Source of the DNA: Muraenolepis orangiensis
Taxonomy: Eukaryota; Chordata; Actinopteri; Gadiformes; Muraenolepididae
Assembly: GCA_027704905.1 (NCBI GenBank)
Contig: CM051001.1
Coordinates: forward strand, 33,708,184-33,772,183
Length of the DNA stretch: 64,000 nt
Direction of reading: 5' to 3'
Under the pieces are notes generated by a model, which worked only from the letters and a program-made list of their open reading frames with translations, ran no database searches and was not told the DNA's origin. Within the stretch, counting starts at the first letter, position 1, and each line of letters begins with the position of its first letter. The position numbers and the translations under genes are program-made. Shown here one piece after another: positions 1-11,073 of the stretch.

Positions 1-2151
1 CTTGGACAGGTACACGAACCAGTAGACCACGTTGAAGAGAGCGAAGGCCAGGGGGAAGAGCAGGCGGGAGTAGTGGTCTATGGGGCTGGTGCCCGCCAGC
101 TGGGGGTTAGCCGGCACCGCCGAGCCCTGCTGGAGGAAGATGGGGACGGGGGGGTCGTCCGCCATCTCGCTGCGGGCGATTGAGTGGTTCCTCCTCTTCA
201 GGGTCGTCCGGGGGCTGCTGTCCTCCGGCTGGGGTAGATGGGGGGGGGGGGGGGGATAGCCATTTAGATTAGATTCTAATTGATTGTCATTGCACAGCAC
301 AAGTACAGTACAGTGAAAAATAATTGGCATCTAACCAGAGCGCAAATGTTGCAGTAAAGTGCATGGTAATATATACAGTAATGTACAGGTTAAATAAGAT
401 ATAAAAGAAAGTCTACTACCTCGCCGACTGACTACTGGGGTTCCACAAGGATCAGTCCTGGGTCCTCTTCTCTTCTCCCTCTACACAACGTCCCTTGGTC
501 CTGTTATCCACTCCCATGACTTATCCTACCACTGCTATGCTGACGACACCCAACTGATCTTGTCGTTTCCCCCCTCGGACACGCAAGTGGAAACACGCAT
601 TGCCGAGTGCTTAGCAGACATCTCAAAGTGGATGTTGATGCACCACCTAAAGCTCAACCTGGACAAGACTGAGCTAGTGTTCTTCCCGGCAAAGGGCTGT
701 CCGCACTGAGACCTGACTGTCACTATTGATGATGCTGTGGTGACACCTACTCGGACCGCAAGGAATCTGGGTGTGACCCTGGACGACCAACTGTTGTTCT
801 CGGCAAACATTGCATTGGTGACACGCTCCTGCAGATTCCTCCTCTACAACATCAGGAAGATTCAACCTTTTCTGACTGAAAAGGCTGCACAGGTGCTCAT
901 CCAGGCTCTTGTCATCTCCCGGCTGGACTACTGCAACTCCCTCCTTGCTGGCGCTCCGGCATTTGCCATCAGGCCCCTGGAGCTCATTCAGAAAGCTGCA
1001 GCTCGCCTGGTGTTCAACCGCCCCAAGTACTCCCACACATCTACCCTCCTTCAGACTCTACACTGGCTACCTGTAGCTGCTCCATCCAGTTCAAGACCTT
1101 GGTGCTAGCCAACAAGGCAGTAAAAGGTACTGCTCCATCCTACCTCCAGGCAATGGTCAAGGCCTACATCCCAACCCGTCCACTTCGCTGGGCTTCTTCG
1201 GGCCGTCTGCTTGCCCTCTCGCTTAGGGGCCCCTGAGGGCCGATCTACGGTCACGGCTCTTCTCCGTCCTGGGCCCCAATTTGGTGGAACAAACTCCCCA
1301 CGGAGGTCACGACTGCAGAGTCACTCCCCATCTTCCGCCGCAGGCTGAAACCCATCTCCTCAGGACACACTTCCCGGATCCTTCCTCGTAGTACAATTAT
1401 CTAAGTAGATTACATATTATAGATAGGTAGATATTGTTGTATATATACGTATTGTACTTTTCCCTTACACTTTTGCCTGAATTATTGTACTTCTACCTGA
1501 GCACTGGTTCAGTTATTGGAGACTTGTTAGAAATGAAATGCACTTTTGACTTCTGGCGACGAGTTGTTCTCTCACCTTCCTTTGTTGAAACACACTATTG
1601 TTAAGTTGCTTTGGATAAAAGCGTCTGCTAAATGACTGTAATGTAATGTAGACCAGTCTTAACACCTTTTTTATTTAGGAAGGGCATTTCATGTTATAAT
1701 TAGTGTTCACTTTCATTAGTGTTAGTCATTTTCTTTTGTGTTTGTTTGCTATGTTTTTCACTTTGTAGCAAAGTTAAATAATAATGCATGTAAAATGCAT
1801 TATTATTATAATTATTATTATTATTATTATTAATACAGTTTGGAGGTGGACTTGAAACCAGGAGTACAGTGTACAGAGGGGGGGGCATAAAGGATATTCC
1901 TGTTCACTTAACTGTTCCACTGCGGTCCTCTATGTCACTAGTTACACCCCCCCCCCCCGGGTCTCTCCAGAGGACCTAGTCACATGATCTGTGTCACACT
2001 CTGGGTATAAATGCAATTTCGGTAACGTAAACGGTTACGTCCGTCTGACGCTAGACGTTTTTACGTGAGCAAGTTAACCAATCACAGGACTCCGGTGATG
2101 ACCTTGTTGATTCCGCAACGTGTTTTTAAGTGTGCCTTGTGGAAGTTCCTG

Positions 2152-2236
<85 letters not shown>

Positions 2237-3346
2237 GTTCCCACTCTGGTTTTCCGCAGAGTAAATGATACGAACTTCCTTCCTATCACCATCTTCTCTA
2301 CGGAGTTCTATGGCAGTGCATGACCGACATCTGCTGGACACGCCCTCGCCCCATCCATTCCACAATTCTAATGGCTTGTTTTAACTGCTGCTTAGCTGCT
2401 CGCTTGAACGACGAAAATCGCTGGCGTTTCTGGAATGGTCATCCAACTAATTTACCGGAATGTATGTTTGTAAACCCCCGGTTTAAAATAAGTCGCACAG
2501 TATCTACAATATCTACAGCGTATAGGCTGTCCTGCTCACCGAAACGGCGTCCTCGTCTTCCTCGGCGATCATCTCCATCTCGTGCAGCTTGGCCTTCTGC
2601 TTCTTCAGACGGTGGGCCTGCAGGGTGGCGAAGTAGTTCACCGCCGCAAACTCGATGAGGGCTGAGGCCACGAAGGCGAAGCACACGGCGATGAACCAGT
2701 CCATGGCGGTGGCGTAGGCCACCTTGGGCAGCGACTGGCGGGCGCTGATGCTCAGCGTGGTCATGGTCAACACGGTGGTGATGCCTGACATTAGCATCAG
2801 GATGGAAGGTGCAAAACAAAGCATGAGTCTCTACACACACACACCGCACAAAATATACACACTGCATTTTTTATATTTTATATTATATTAGACATTTTAG
2901 TAATATCTAGACTTTTTATAAATACTTTATTTATAAATACTACTTCTAATATAATAATAATAATATGCTCAATAATATTATTTTATTTGATTATTTTATT
3001 TGAGTGAAGATAAGTTTCAATTAAATGTAGCTTGGAGCAAAGGGTATAGGAGGGAAAGGTGAACAGGGGGGAAATAACATATGAGGCTAAACAAGACGAG
3101 TGGATGGATCAGAGCGGTGGAGGGGTCCGACGAGGAGGGGGTACCAGCGACGGTGCGTGCGGGAACAGACTCCTTGTTGATCCAGAAGGAGACCTGGGAC
3201 AGCACCACCACCATGATGAGGGGGATGTAGGTCTGGATCAGGTAGTAGCCCAGCTTTCTCTGGATTTGGAAATGAACCACCTGCACCGAGTACTGACCTG
3301 GAAGACAAACATCGCGGCTAATCCAGAGTGAAAGAGAGAGAGAGAC

Positions 3347-3389
<43 letters not shown>

Positions 3390-6136
3390 AACACATGCCC
3401 TTGTCTGCCCTTGAAATGTAACGGCTGCTGGCAAATCTACAGTTGCACCGCTGCCATTAGCACTGGAATAGCCCACGACATGAGGCAGCACATTTGAAAC
3501 AAAAGAGGGATATGGGGAGACGAGGGAGAAGGGGAGAGGGGGAGAAGGGGAGAAGGGGAGAGGGGGAGAAGGGGGAGACGGGGGAGGAGAGGGAGGCTGC
3601 GTAACAACAACAAAAAAACCTGTAAAATGGTCGGATAACATGAGGAGAACGAGGAGGAGGAGGAGAAGGAGAAGGAGGAAGAAGAAAAGGAGGGACGGGA
3701 TGTGAAGACACAGAGGGGAGAGAGGGTATGCAATGTCACCCTGTGTAACCGCGTCGAAGCGCACGCATGCAGAATTTCAACAGAGCCAAACACATGTGGA
3801 TACACATGTGCTCGCTCTCTCTTTCTCCCCCTCTCTTGGTCTCTCTCTCCCCCCTCTCTCTCTTTCTCTCTCCCCCCTCTCCCTCTCTCTCTCTCTCATC
3901 CCCCCCACCTCTTTCACCCGCTCTCTCCCCCTCTATTCTTTCTCTCACCCTCTCTCTCTCCCTGCCTTTCTCCCTCTCTCATATTCTCTGTGGCGCTGTT
4001 CTATGTGTCTCTGTATCTGCTTTAAAGGGTGCCTCTCTCAGCCTCCCATGTTCTATAGATCCAGTCCAACAACGGAGAATACAATTGTTTCTGTAACAAA
4101 CTAAAAACAGTAACAAAAGAAAAAATGACAATGACAAATCACATTGTCTTTTTATCCCCCCCCCCCCCCCTTGCCTCCCCTGCCTCGTTACTCTCCTTCG
4201 CTGCACTCTTCATACGCCCACCTGTCTCCTAAAGAGAGGCTCTGACCCCAGGCTTTAGCCCTGGCCACTATACCATCTCAATGAGACCGGCGCTCGGAGA
4301 GGGGGTCGGCCACTGGAGGAGCCACTGAGAACGTCACTGAGAACTCTCTTTAATTCATGACTTGACGGCGGGCAATCTAGGTGTGTGTGCGTGTGTGTGT
4401 GCGTGTCAAGTGGATGGGTGGGGTGAATGGGGGTGGGTGGGTGTGGGGGAGGAGGTGAATGGGGGTGGGTGGGTGTGGGGGAGGAGGTGAATGGGGGTGG
4501 GTGGGTGTGGGGGAGGAGGCGATGGTTCCCTGATGGTTGAGGTGGAGAGCAGTAGATAGGATTAGGTTTCCTCCATAGCACATCTCCTATTCATGTTCAA
4601 TTAGCTGGTAGTGTTTCAGAGCAGGAATGGAAGACACCAGAGGGCACCACCGTTAAATCACCCCCTGGTTCTCCGCAAACAGCGGAACAAAATGGCCTAT
4701 ATTTGTTTTAATAAACAGTATAGGACTTTGGAGTATGACTTGAGACAACCTTTATTTGAGAACGAGCGGGTAGATGTGGGTGCATGATGGTTAAAGGTGA
4801 CGAGACTTACCCGTGTTTGACTGGAAGACCTCGCTGGACAGCGACTGGCCGACCAAGTCGTACTGCAGCAGGCTGATGGACTCCTTCGGACAGTCCACCG
4901 ATGCTACTGGCCCTTTCCTCCAGGTGAACACAATTTCACGGTTGGTGTATGCATCTGAAATGGCAAGCGTTCGGACACGCTCCATTGGAACTATTGTCTG
5001 GGACAATAGTCCCCCGTCTAGACGCCCATAGACCATCTCGTCCCTCGCACCTCGGACGGCGCGGTCCAACACAGCAGCGCTGATCAGACTGAGCTGTCAA
5101 CGCGTCCGACACAAGGCTTTCACATTTAAATTTCTTTAAATGCTTTTGAAACATTTTTGTAACATATAATTTAAGTCACTTTGCTGCTCTTTTTTTAATT
5201 TTATTTTATTGTATATATTATTTTTATTTTTATGGTGTTGTTTTTGAGATTTATACTGCAGGAGGGAATGGGGAGTAAGCGTTCCTAAGGACTTGTTACA
5301 AATGGCAAATACAAATCTTGTATCTTGTATCAAAGAGGTAAACAGCTATTAGAAAGTAAAAGTTAGATATTCAACAAAGCATCTTTGAAGGTACGAATAA
5401 GTGAAACCTACTCGAACGAAGGACCACTTCTGAATGAAGGCAGTCTATTCCACATTATCATCGTCATACATCTCAACAGTGAAACAAGGGGAGAACATGA
5501 GTGATGGGGATGGAACCTTCCACATCTGGTCACTTTTAAGAAATGTACTTTTACTTTTTACTCAAGTAAAAGTTTTATTTTTCGCTAGTCTGTTATCTCC
5601 ATTTCTACTGTCATGTGTACGCGTGGTTTATCTAATTCAAATCCAGTACTTCACTGACACGACACGACACCATTGGCCTTGTTGGCAGCCGGCCTGCGCT
5701 TTACACCAGTTGGCAGACATATCATATCCACTTCCATTCAAGGCGTATTAAAAGTGAATTTAGTGTATGGAGAACAAATGTAGGCTAGTCTAAACATATG
5801 AAGTCAACGTTTGGTCCAGTGAAGGCGAAGGTTAGTTTAGCTGACGTTAATACACACATGACGTTAATACACACATGCAGTACGTGTACTGGAACACTCA
5901 CAGCTCCCGAAGCGGAGAGGACATGTGTGCCCGTCCATTGGAAAGTCCATGAGCAGCATCGGACAATCGCCACTGATAGTCAACCTGAGACATGTTAAAT
6001 AATGTCTTAATTACACATGCCAGAGTCATGTGGGCATTGAATCAAGCTGAAATGCCAATAATTGTTGTTTATATCTCATCCTATTACTTGAAACCGACTC
6101 TGTACATACACAAATACTCTGTATATTGATAACCCG

Positions 6137-6201
<65 letters not shown>

Positions 6202-7309
6202 AAGATGTACTGTATTAATTATAATATAATATACTTTATGTACATTACACACACGTATATACACAGAAATACACACACACACACACACACACACACTGAC
6301 CAGGCTTACTTCATGGTGTAGAGCACTGTTCCATTCTGCATGATGCGGAACAGCTTGTTCGGTGTAGTCATGTTGTGGGCGAGGGATTTCTTGGAGTTGC
6401 GGAAGAACGTGTCAGGCGTCCAAATCTTGTCCACCATGCGGTTGTTCAGGCGCAGGATTTCAATGGGCCCCTCGTACTTCAGCCTCTCGTCCACCCACAT
6501 TTGCCGGAAAAACATGTCCATGGTGAATTCCTGTCATGTCAGGAAACAGCGGTGGCATTAGTTCTTCATTTCAATCTATATATATATATTGGGTGAAGCC
6601 ATTCACGACAGATCTCTAATCTAGTCTCTAGTCCCTTCAGCCGTTTGCCTTCATGATGTCTTATTGATTTACTGGCCAGCGATGATGCCGTTATGAGGAT
6701 GGTCAAACAGATTAAAACTCATCAGCCAGTAGGCCTAAGCCCTGAAGATACCACTTCCCACGGTCATGCATACTGTGCTCCCATACATAAAGAAAGATAC
6801 ATTACCATTTCAACATCTGAAACCGGTCCGAAACTGGTGACAAAGAAGTCGGTCTTGACCTCCGTTATTCCTCCTGTCAAGGAGGCCAGAAAGGGTCCAC
6901 AAGCTCACACAATGGGAACAACACTACATTTCTTGTTTACTTACTTAACGCCTACTTATTTACAGGTTTACGCAATGTATATAACTTGTTCATTTATTCC
7001 ATTCAGGCACAAATCATGTCATTAACATAATCAAATAATAAGACAAATATTAAATGTGCAAATACCACCGGATCCAGGGCGCAGTCTGTTGTCGTAACCG
7101 TCCAGAAGGCTATCCAGAATCCGAGTGATGTTGTCTGAATAGACTCTTTCGTCGCCAAAAACATTACCTGTACTGATATCACAAAAATGTAAAATGTAAT
7201 ATTTCGTTCAATAGATAGTCCTTACAGTCTTTGAATCAAGTATGTGTACAAAACCAAACCGGACTTACTTTGCCCACCAAATAAAAGCCATCACAATTAA
7301 CGGAGTCAT
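1..7309 (-). CDS. gabra6: GABA-A receptor subunit alpha-6, nine coding exons, C-terminus cut by window edge
   Basis: Ligand-gated chloride channel subunit of the neuronal plasma membrane. Coding exons on the minus strand are 7309-7269, 7172-7069, 6873-6806, 6530-6310, 5984-5902, 4954-4811, 3297-3145, 2784-2540 and 228-1; phases agree throughout and give 429 codons before the edge. The protein starts MTPLIVMAFIWWA (short signal peptide). It has the Cys-loop CPMLLMDFPMDGHTC, M1 around IQTYIPLIMVVVLSQVSFW, M2 TTVLTMTTLSISAR, M3 and a lysine-rich loop, and M4 ends at FVYLSK. About 14 residues should follow outside the window. Alpha-6 is preferred because of RPGSGGITEVK, PVSDVEMEFTMDMFFRQ and the LQ..K loop start. 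WTPDTFFRN carries Arg where diazepam-sensitive alphas have His, which is alpha-4/6-like. Exon sizes 68, 221, 83, 144 and 153 nt are those of the alpha family. Whether it is the a or b fish copy is not decided. Confidence 0.9.
266..410 (-). repeat. Dispersed tail repeat, family A copy 1
   Basis: Reverse-complement copy of a sequence found six times in the window. It shares a TGCACTTTACTGCAACATTTGC core, a TTAGATGCCAAATTATTTT block, a CAATGACAAT end and a TCTAA-type tail, seen here reversed at 266-275. It lies in the last gabra6 intron. It looks like the 3' end of a non-LTR retroelement, but no coding part is attached. Confidence 0.75.
420..1655 (+). mobile_element. L2-like LINE remnant, reverse transcriptase C-terminal half plus 3' tail
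   Basis: The plus strand encodes a decayed reverse transcriptase. GVPQGSVLGPLLF lies near 435-475, then the YADDTQL catalytic box near 537, LNLDKTE near 655, and the RLDYCNSLL and TLHWLPV blocks typical of fish L2-type LINEs. A TGA follows the block near 707, and another frame break lies near 1079, so it is dead. The 3' end carries CTTTGGATAAAAGCGTCTGC followed by short TGTAATG repeats (1610-1650). It is 5' truncated and sits antisense in the last gabra6 intron. A second copy lies at 54.5-55.2 kb. Confidence 0.88.
2155..2231. repeat. (AT)n microsatellite
   Basis: About 38 uninterrupted AT units in the last gabra6 intron, ending in ACACAC. Apparent reading frames of alternating Tyr-Ile here are artefacts. 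Confidence 0.98.
3331..3990. repeat. Polypurine then polypyrimidine tracts
   Basis: In the gabra6 intron between the 144-nt and 153-nt exons. A (GA)n run (3331-3388) is followed by GGGGAGA-type purine repeats (about 3500-3600) and GGAGGA repeats (3645-3715). A CT-rich pyrimidine run follows at about 3815-3985. No coding content is seen. Confidence 0.9.
4423..4520. repeat. 32-bp G-rich tandem repeat, three copies
   Basis: Three near-identical 32-bp units begin GTGAATGGGGGTGGG and end GTGGGGGAGGAG. They are preceded by a GT-rich stretch and lie in a gabra6 intron. Each unit carries several runs of three or more G on the plus strand. Confidence 0.92.
5236..5330 (-). repeat. Dispersed tail repeat, family B copy
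   Basis: On the minus strand this reads TTTGCCATTTGTAACAAG then GCTTACTCCCCATTCCCTCC and GCAGTATAAA. The same string occurs at 18.96-19.07, 24.78-24.84 and 25.2-25.3 kb. At 25.2 kb it is the 3' end of a LINE, so this is probably a short LINE 3' fragment. Confidence 0.7.
6139..6298. repeat. Two (CA)n microsatellites beside gabra6 exon
   Basis: CA runs lie at 6139-6199 and about 6269-6298. On the transcribed strand the second is a GT run starting about ten bases after the donor of the 221-nt gabra6 exon. Confidence 0.97.
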
Positions 7310-7973
7310 CCTTGAACTTCTTGGTTAACTCTCTTAACCTGACCTTTTGAAACACTTGTAAACGACACGATGAAAGTAGAAACACAGAGACTTCTCTATT
7401 TGTGTCCGCAAACGGAATTAGGCTCCTTCCAAGAGCCTGAGATGGAACAGTTTATAATCTAATTAAAGGATTTACCCTCCTTTTTTTTCAGTCTGAAACA
7501 AAAAAAAAATACATTCGTCTCACCAACAAAAATACAAATCGATCTAAGTGACGCTCATGTTAGTACAACTGTTCCAATTGTAACGTTTTAAATGTGTTAT
7601 TAAAACACATTGGTCTGATGTGGATGGAGTTTACGAAGGTAGATCCTCGTCGTTACCGCGCGCACACAGCAGGTGGCGCTGTGGGAGCGCGAGCCCACAC
7701 ACACCCGGACCTAAGCGCCATCTGGAAGAGAAGAAGAAGAATCCAGAACACAGCAGTGGAGTTGAGAGAACTTAAACAAACCAAAACCAAACATTAGAAC
7801 AACATGTATATTCAATTCAACCATGTTGTAGATCTAGATCGAATGCCCATTTATGAATAGGCATGCCCTTTCTTCCACCTGTCTTTTTTTACGGCCAATT
7901 ACAGAAACTTCATCCTATTCTATGACGCTTAACCAAAGTATTAGGCGTGGAGTGACTGGGTGAGAGCATCATC
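7310..7973. promoter_or_regulatory. Divergent gabra6/nudcd2 promoter region with paired CTCF-like motifs
   Basis: This 664-bp gap separates the start codons of two head-to-head genes. It contains ACAGCAGGTGGCGCT (7666-7680), close to the plus-strand CTCF consensus, and GCGCCATCTGG (7714-7724), whose reverse complement also fits. No TATA box was recognised. Roughly 7380-7620 is plain AT-rich sequence. Promoter function is inferred from gene orientation only. Confidence 0.5.
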
Positions 7974-9565
7974 ATGTCGGTCCACTTCGAGGAGAGGAGC
8001 GGGGTGGTCCCCTGCCCGACCCCCTGGGGGTCCTGGTACCAAACCATGGAAGAGGTCTTCATCGAAGTGAACGTTCCTCCGGGGACATCTGGGAAAGAAG
8101 TGAAATGCACTTTGGGCTCAAAACACATTGAACTGCATGTGAAGGGGAAGGAGATCATCAAGGTAGGGGTCCCCTCAGAGATGCATTGACTGTGCATTGT
8201 CCATTCTTCCTTCTGTGGGTAGTATTCTAGTTGATATTAACTTTTTAAATAGGCAATGTGTCAACGCCCAGACGAATAGTATGGTTATGGGTTGCCAGAT
8301 ATCAAGTTCCAGGTCCAAAAACAATAAAAACAAACTTGGCTGACACAACAAAACATCATCTGGCTCGATTACTATCTGTCCTCTACTGAAATGAACATAA
8401 AGCGTCACATGAATTACTGCTTTGAACGATGTTCCTTAATGGACTAGACTGGAAATGATCTGTACGATAGTGTACATTTTTACATTTGTAACTGTTGATT
8501 GAACTGCATATCCCTGCTCACTGCCTGCTGTATATACCTTTATATATATTTATCCTGCTTTTCATAATTGCATACCCCTGATCACTACCTGTTGAATACT
8601 TGTATACTTACCTGTGTGTGTGTGTGTGTGTGTATATATATACCTAGTAGACTGTCTTTTAGCCACTGTACATTATATAGTATCATGCACTTTACTGCAA
8701 CATTTGCACTCTGGTTAGATGACAAATTATTTTAGCTGTGCAATGACAATTATTGTCAAATTTGTTTTAATCTAAAATATGACAATCATGTAACACATAT
8801 TTAACAGTTGATACCAAAAAGGCAGAATTATATATTGTATTGGAAAAGAATCAACAGGTGGACACGCTAAATAAAGGAAGAAAGGCCTGTTTGTATAATG
8901 TGTTCTTTCCATCGTCCTGAAGGGGAGGTTTTTTGACACCACCGTTTCCGATGAGTCCACATGGACATTGGGTACGTGAAGGTCTATCTGTCCCTTTTCA
9001 AAGTCAACTGTTATCACAGTGAAAGAGCGACCTCACCTCCTTCCACTCATTATCTACCCATTTGTCCCACAGAGGATAAGATCCTGATTCGCGTGGTCCT
9101 GATGAAAACCAAAAGAGAGGCCGGGAACTGTTGGCTGTCCCTGTTGGAGGGAGAGTACTGCGCAGACGCCTCGGTCCAGGATCAAATGCAGAAGAAGCTC
9201 ACACTGGAGAGGTTCCAGAGAGAGGTCAGTGGGATTGAGCAACACAAACGTACTCGTCTTCTACAAGGCTGTGTCACAGACGCCAGCGGGCGGTGCTTCC
9301 AAGATAATGTGCGCAGTGTTTAAGCACTTGAACTTATTTGGTTGTGATGCACCATTTTGAACACTTCAGCTTATAAAATGATGCTCATGCAGCACTTTAG
9401 CAGTTACTCAAATTGATATGTTTTCTCACTTTGGATAAAGCAGTTTTCCAAATGGCCAAGTATGTAATTTCCCTCCTGCTTTGACAGAACCCTGGATTCG
9501 ACTTCAGTGGTGCAGATATATCTGGGAACTACGCTGGCGGTGGACCAGACTTGGGTTCACAGTAG
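7974..9565 (+). CDS. nudcd2: NudC domain-containing protein 2, four exons
   Basis: Small CS-domain co-chaperone related to NudC, which acts with Hsp90 and dynein regulators in the cytosol and at spindle structures (family knowledge). Exons 7974-8162, 8923-8971, 9073-9224 and 9488-9565 join in phase to 155 aa (human 157). The start MSVHFEERSGVVPCPTPWG matches the family N-terminus. The CS core includes WYQTMEEVFIEVNVPPGT and, in exon 3, VVLMKTKREAGNCWLSLLEG. The C-terminus contains NPGFDFSGADISGNYAGGGP. Splice sites are canonical (AAG/GTAGGG, TTGG/GTACGTG, GAG/GTCAGT). It is divergent from gabra6 and convergent with ccng1, an adjacency with ccng1 also known in human. Confidence 0.95.
8470..8775 (+). 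repeat. Dispersed tail repeat, family A copy 2
   Basis: Lies in nudcd2 intron 1. Holds CATATCCCTGCTCACTGCCTG, CTTACCTGTGTG, TGCACTTTACTGCAACATTTGC and CAATGACAAT in the same order as the copies at 46.6, 52.4 and 55.2 kb. A short (TG)n/(TA)n run lies at 8613-8642. Confidence 0.8.
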
Positions 9566-11073
9566 TAAGGCAGTGCAAGAAAAGCTGCCTTAGACTGCAC
9601 TACCCTCAGTTACTGTGACTGCTGAATAGACTACCACGATAGACCTGAGATTCAAGCAGTAATTCATATAAGTTGTTTGTGTTGTCTAAAGATCCTTATT
9701 CTAATCACAATGTATGATTTGATCAGACTATAGAACATGATTGCAGATACAATTTTCAGGCTGGTCATGGCTGCCATCTTGAACATTGGTGGCCATCTTG
9801 AGTTTAGAATGACTTGCATGTATTATCCGATTCCCAACAACTATATGCATAACTTATGTTCTACATTTTCCATTCTAGCCATCGCTGGTAAGAAAAGATC
9901 TGAAATGTTGTACTGGTGGCCAGTTCATGGGCACCGTATTAAAAATAATTCATGTTGGCTCAGTACCAAACTTTTTTGGAAGACCTTTGGCTTCAAGGAC
10001 CAAATGTTATGCTTTTAATCAGTGCAGGATTTTTGAAGGATGGTTCTCTGCCCCAATATAGAGACCATAGGGCTGTTACACTTTTACAAAGTCTTGCAGA
10101 CATTGCAAAACGGACACTTTGATTTTCCCTTCCTGGGATTAATAAAGTCCCATCTTATCTAAAACAGGCTATCGTGACATGTCTTTATGCACCTTCATGT
10201 GGGATGGATTTACCATTTCAATTTAACATTGATTGTAAATACATTGGACTGTCAATCAAACTACACAAGCAAATGCTTTTCAATAAGTTTTTATTGAAAG
10301 GTCCGAGTACATGGGTTAGTCAGATGAACTATTTTTCAAATACAGTACCAATTTTATAATCGCAACTAATCTCAAATCCAAAATGTTGTCTTTTTATTTA
10401 GTCTGCAAATTAAAATCATGTCCAAACTTTTCTAACAAATTATTGACATCTGTAACCATTGATAAGGACAACATCTCATCTTCAAGAGCAAGGCCATCGG
10501 ATGAGAGCCATTACGCGCCAGGATCATCAGAGCCCCACGGTGACCTCAGAGTTTCAAAACAAAAGTAAAAGTTTCCGTCGCCTTGGGTAGGAGTGTGCAT
10601 TTAGGACAGCTGAGCAACCTAGGGTGAGAGTTAAGGGTTTTGGGCCTGATTTCTTGGTTCCTTTTTTTGATTTTCACAAAACCCTTCTCCCTCCTCTTCC
10701 ACATGGTGGACTGAGGACCTAGGCGGTTCTATACTTGATTGCTTAAAACCAGCAACCTGTTCCAGAGAATAACCAAGTTTCTCGGCACAGATTCAAACAA
10801 AAAACACTGAACGCTTCTGTAAGCATTTCTATCCAAAAAAAAGAAAAGATGGCACTACATTAATTTCACATGACTGCGAATTACTTCCCATCCCTGGAGA
10901 AAGATGCTTGATGAAAAGAAAGACATTTTCCTTAAAGAACTGCATCATCTATAATGAAGTTCTGTAAGGGAAATAGGAGGGTGGGTGGGCAACCTTGTTA
11001 CAGGTATTTTTCACCATATTGGTGGCGATCAGAGTTCAAATTAAGCAGTTGCCCACCACAGCATCCCCACGTC
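9566..11073. other. Convergent 3' UTR region of nudcd2 and ccng1
   Basis: No coding exon was found. A plus-strand AATAAA at 10141-10146 could end nudcd2, though the CCCTTCCTGGGATTAATAAAG context also resembles fish LINE tails. A minus-strand AATAAA at 10295-10290 fits a ccng1 3' UTR of roughly 0.8 kb. Confidence 0.5.
10290..10295 (-). terminator. Putative ccng1 polyadenylation signal
   Basis: AATAAA on the minus strand in CTTTCAATAAAAACTTATTG context, about 780 bases beyond the ccng1 stop codon. Use as the real signal is inferred. Confidence 0.45.

Noticed and set aside
420..1655. Active LINE with a functional reverse transcriptase
   Set aside because: In-frame stop after the YADD region, a second frame break and 5' truncation.
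7167..7172. Acceptor at 7167 (CAG/GTAATG) for gabra6 exon 2
   Set aside because: It would put TAA in frame right after the signal-peptide exon; the acceptor five bases upstream (ATCAG/TACAGG) keeps the frame open.
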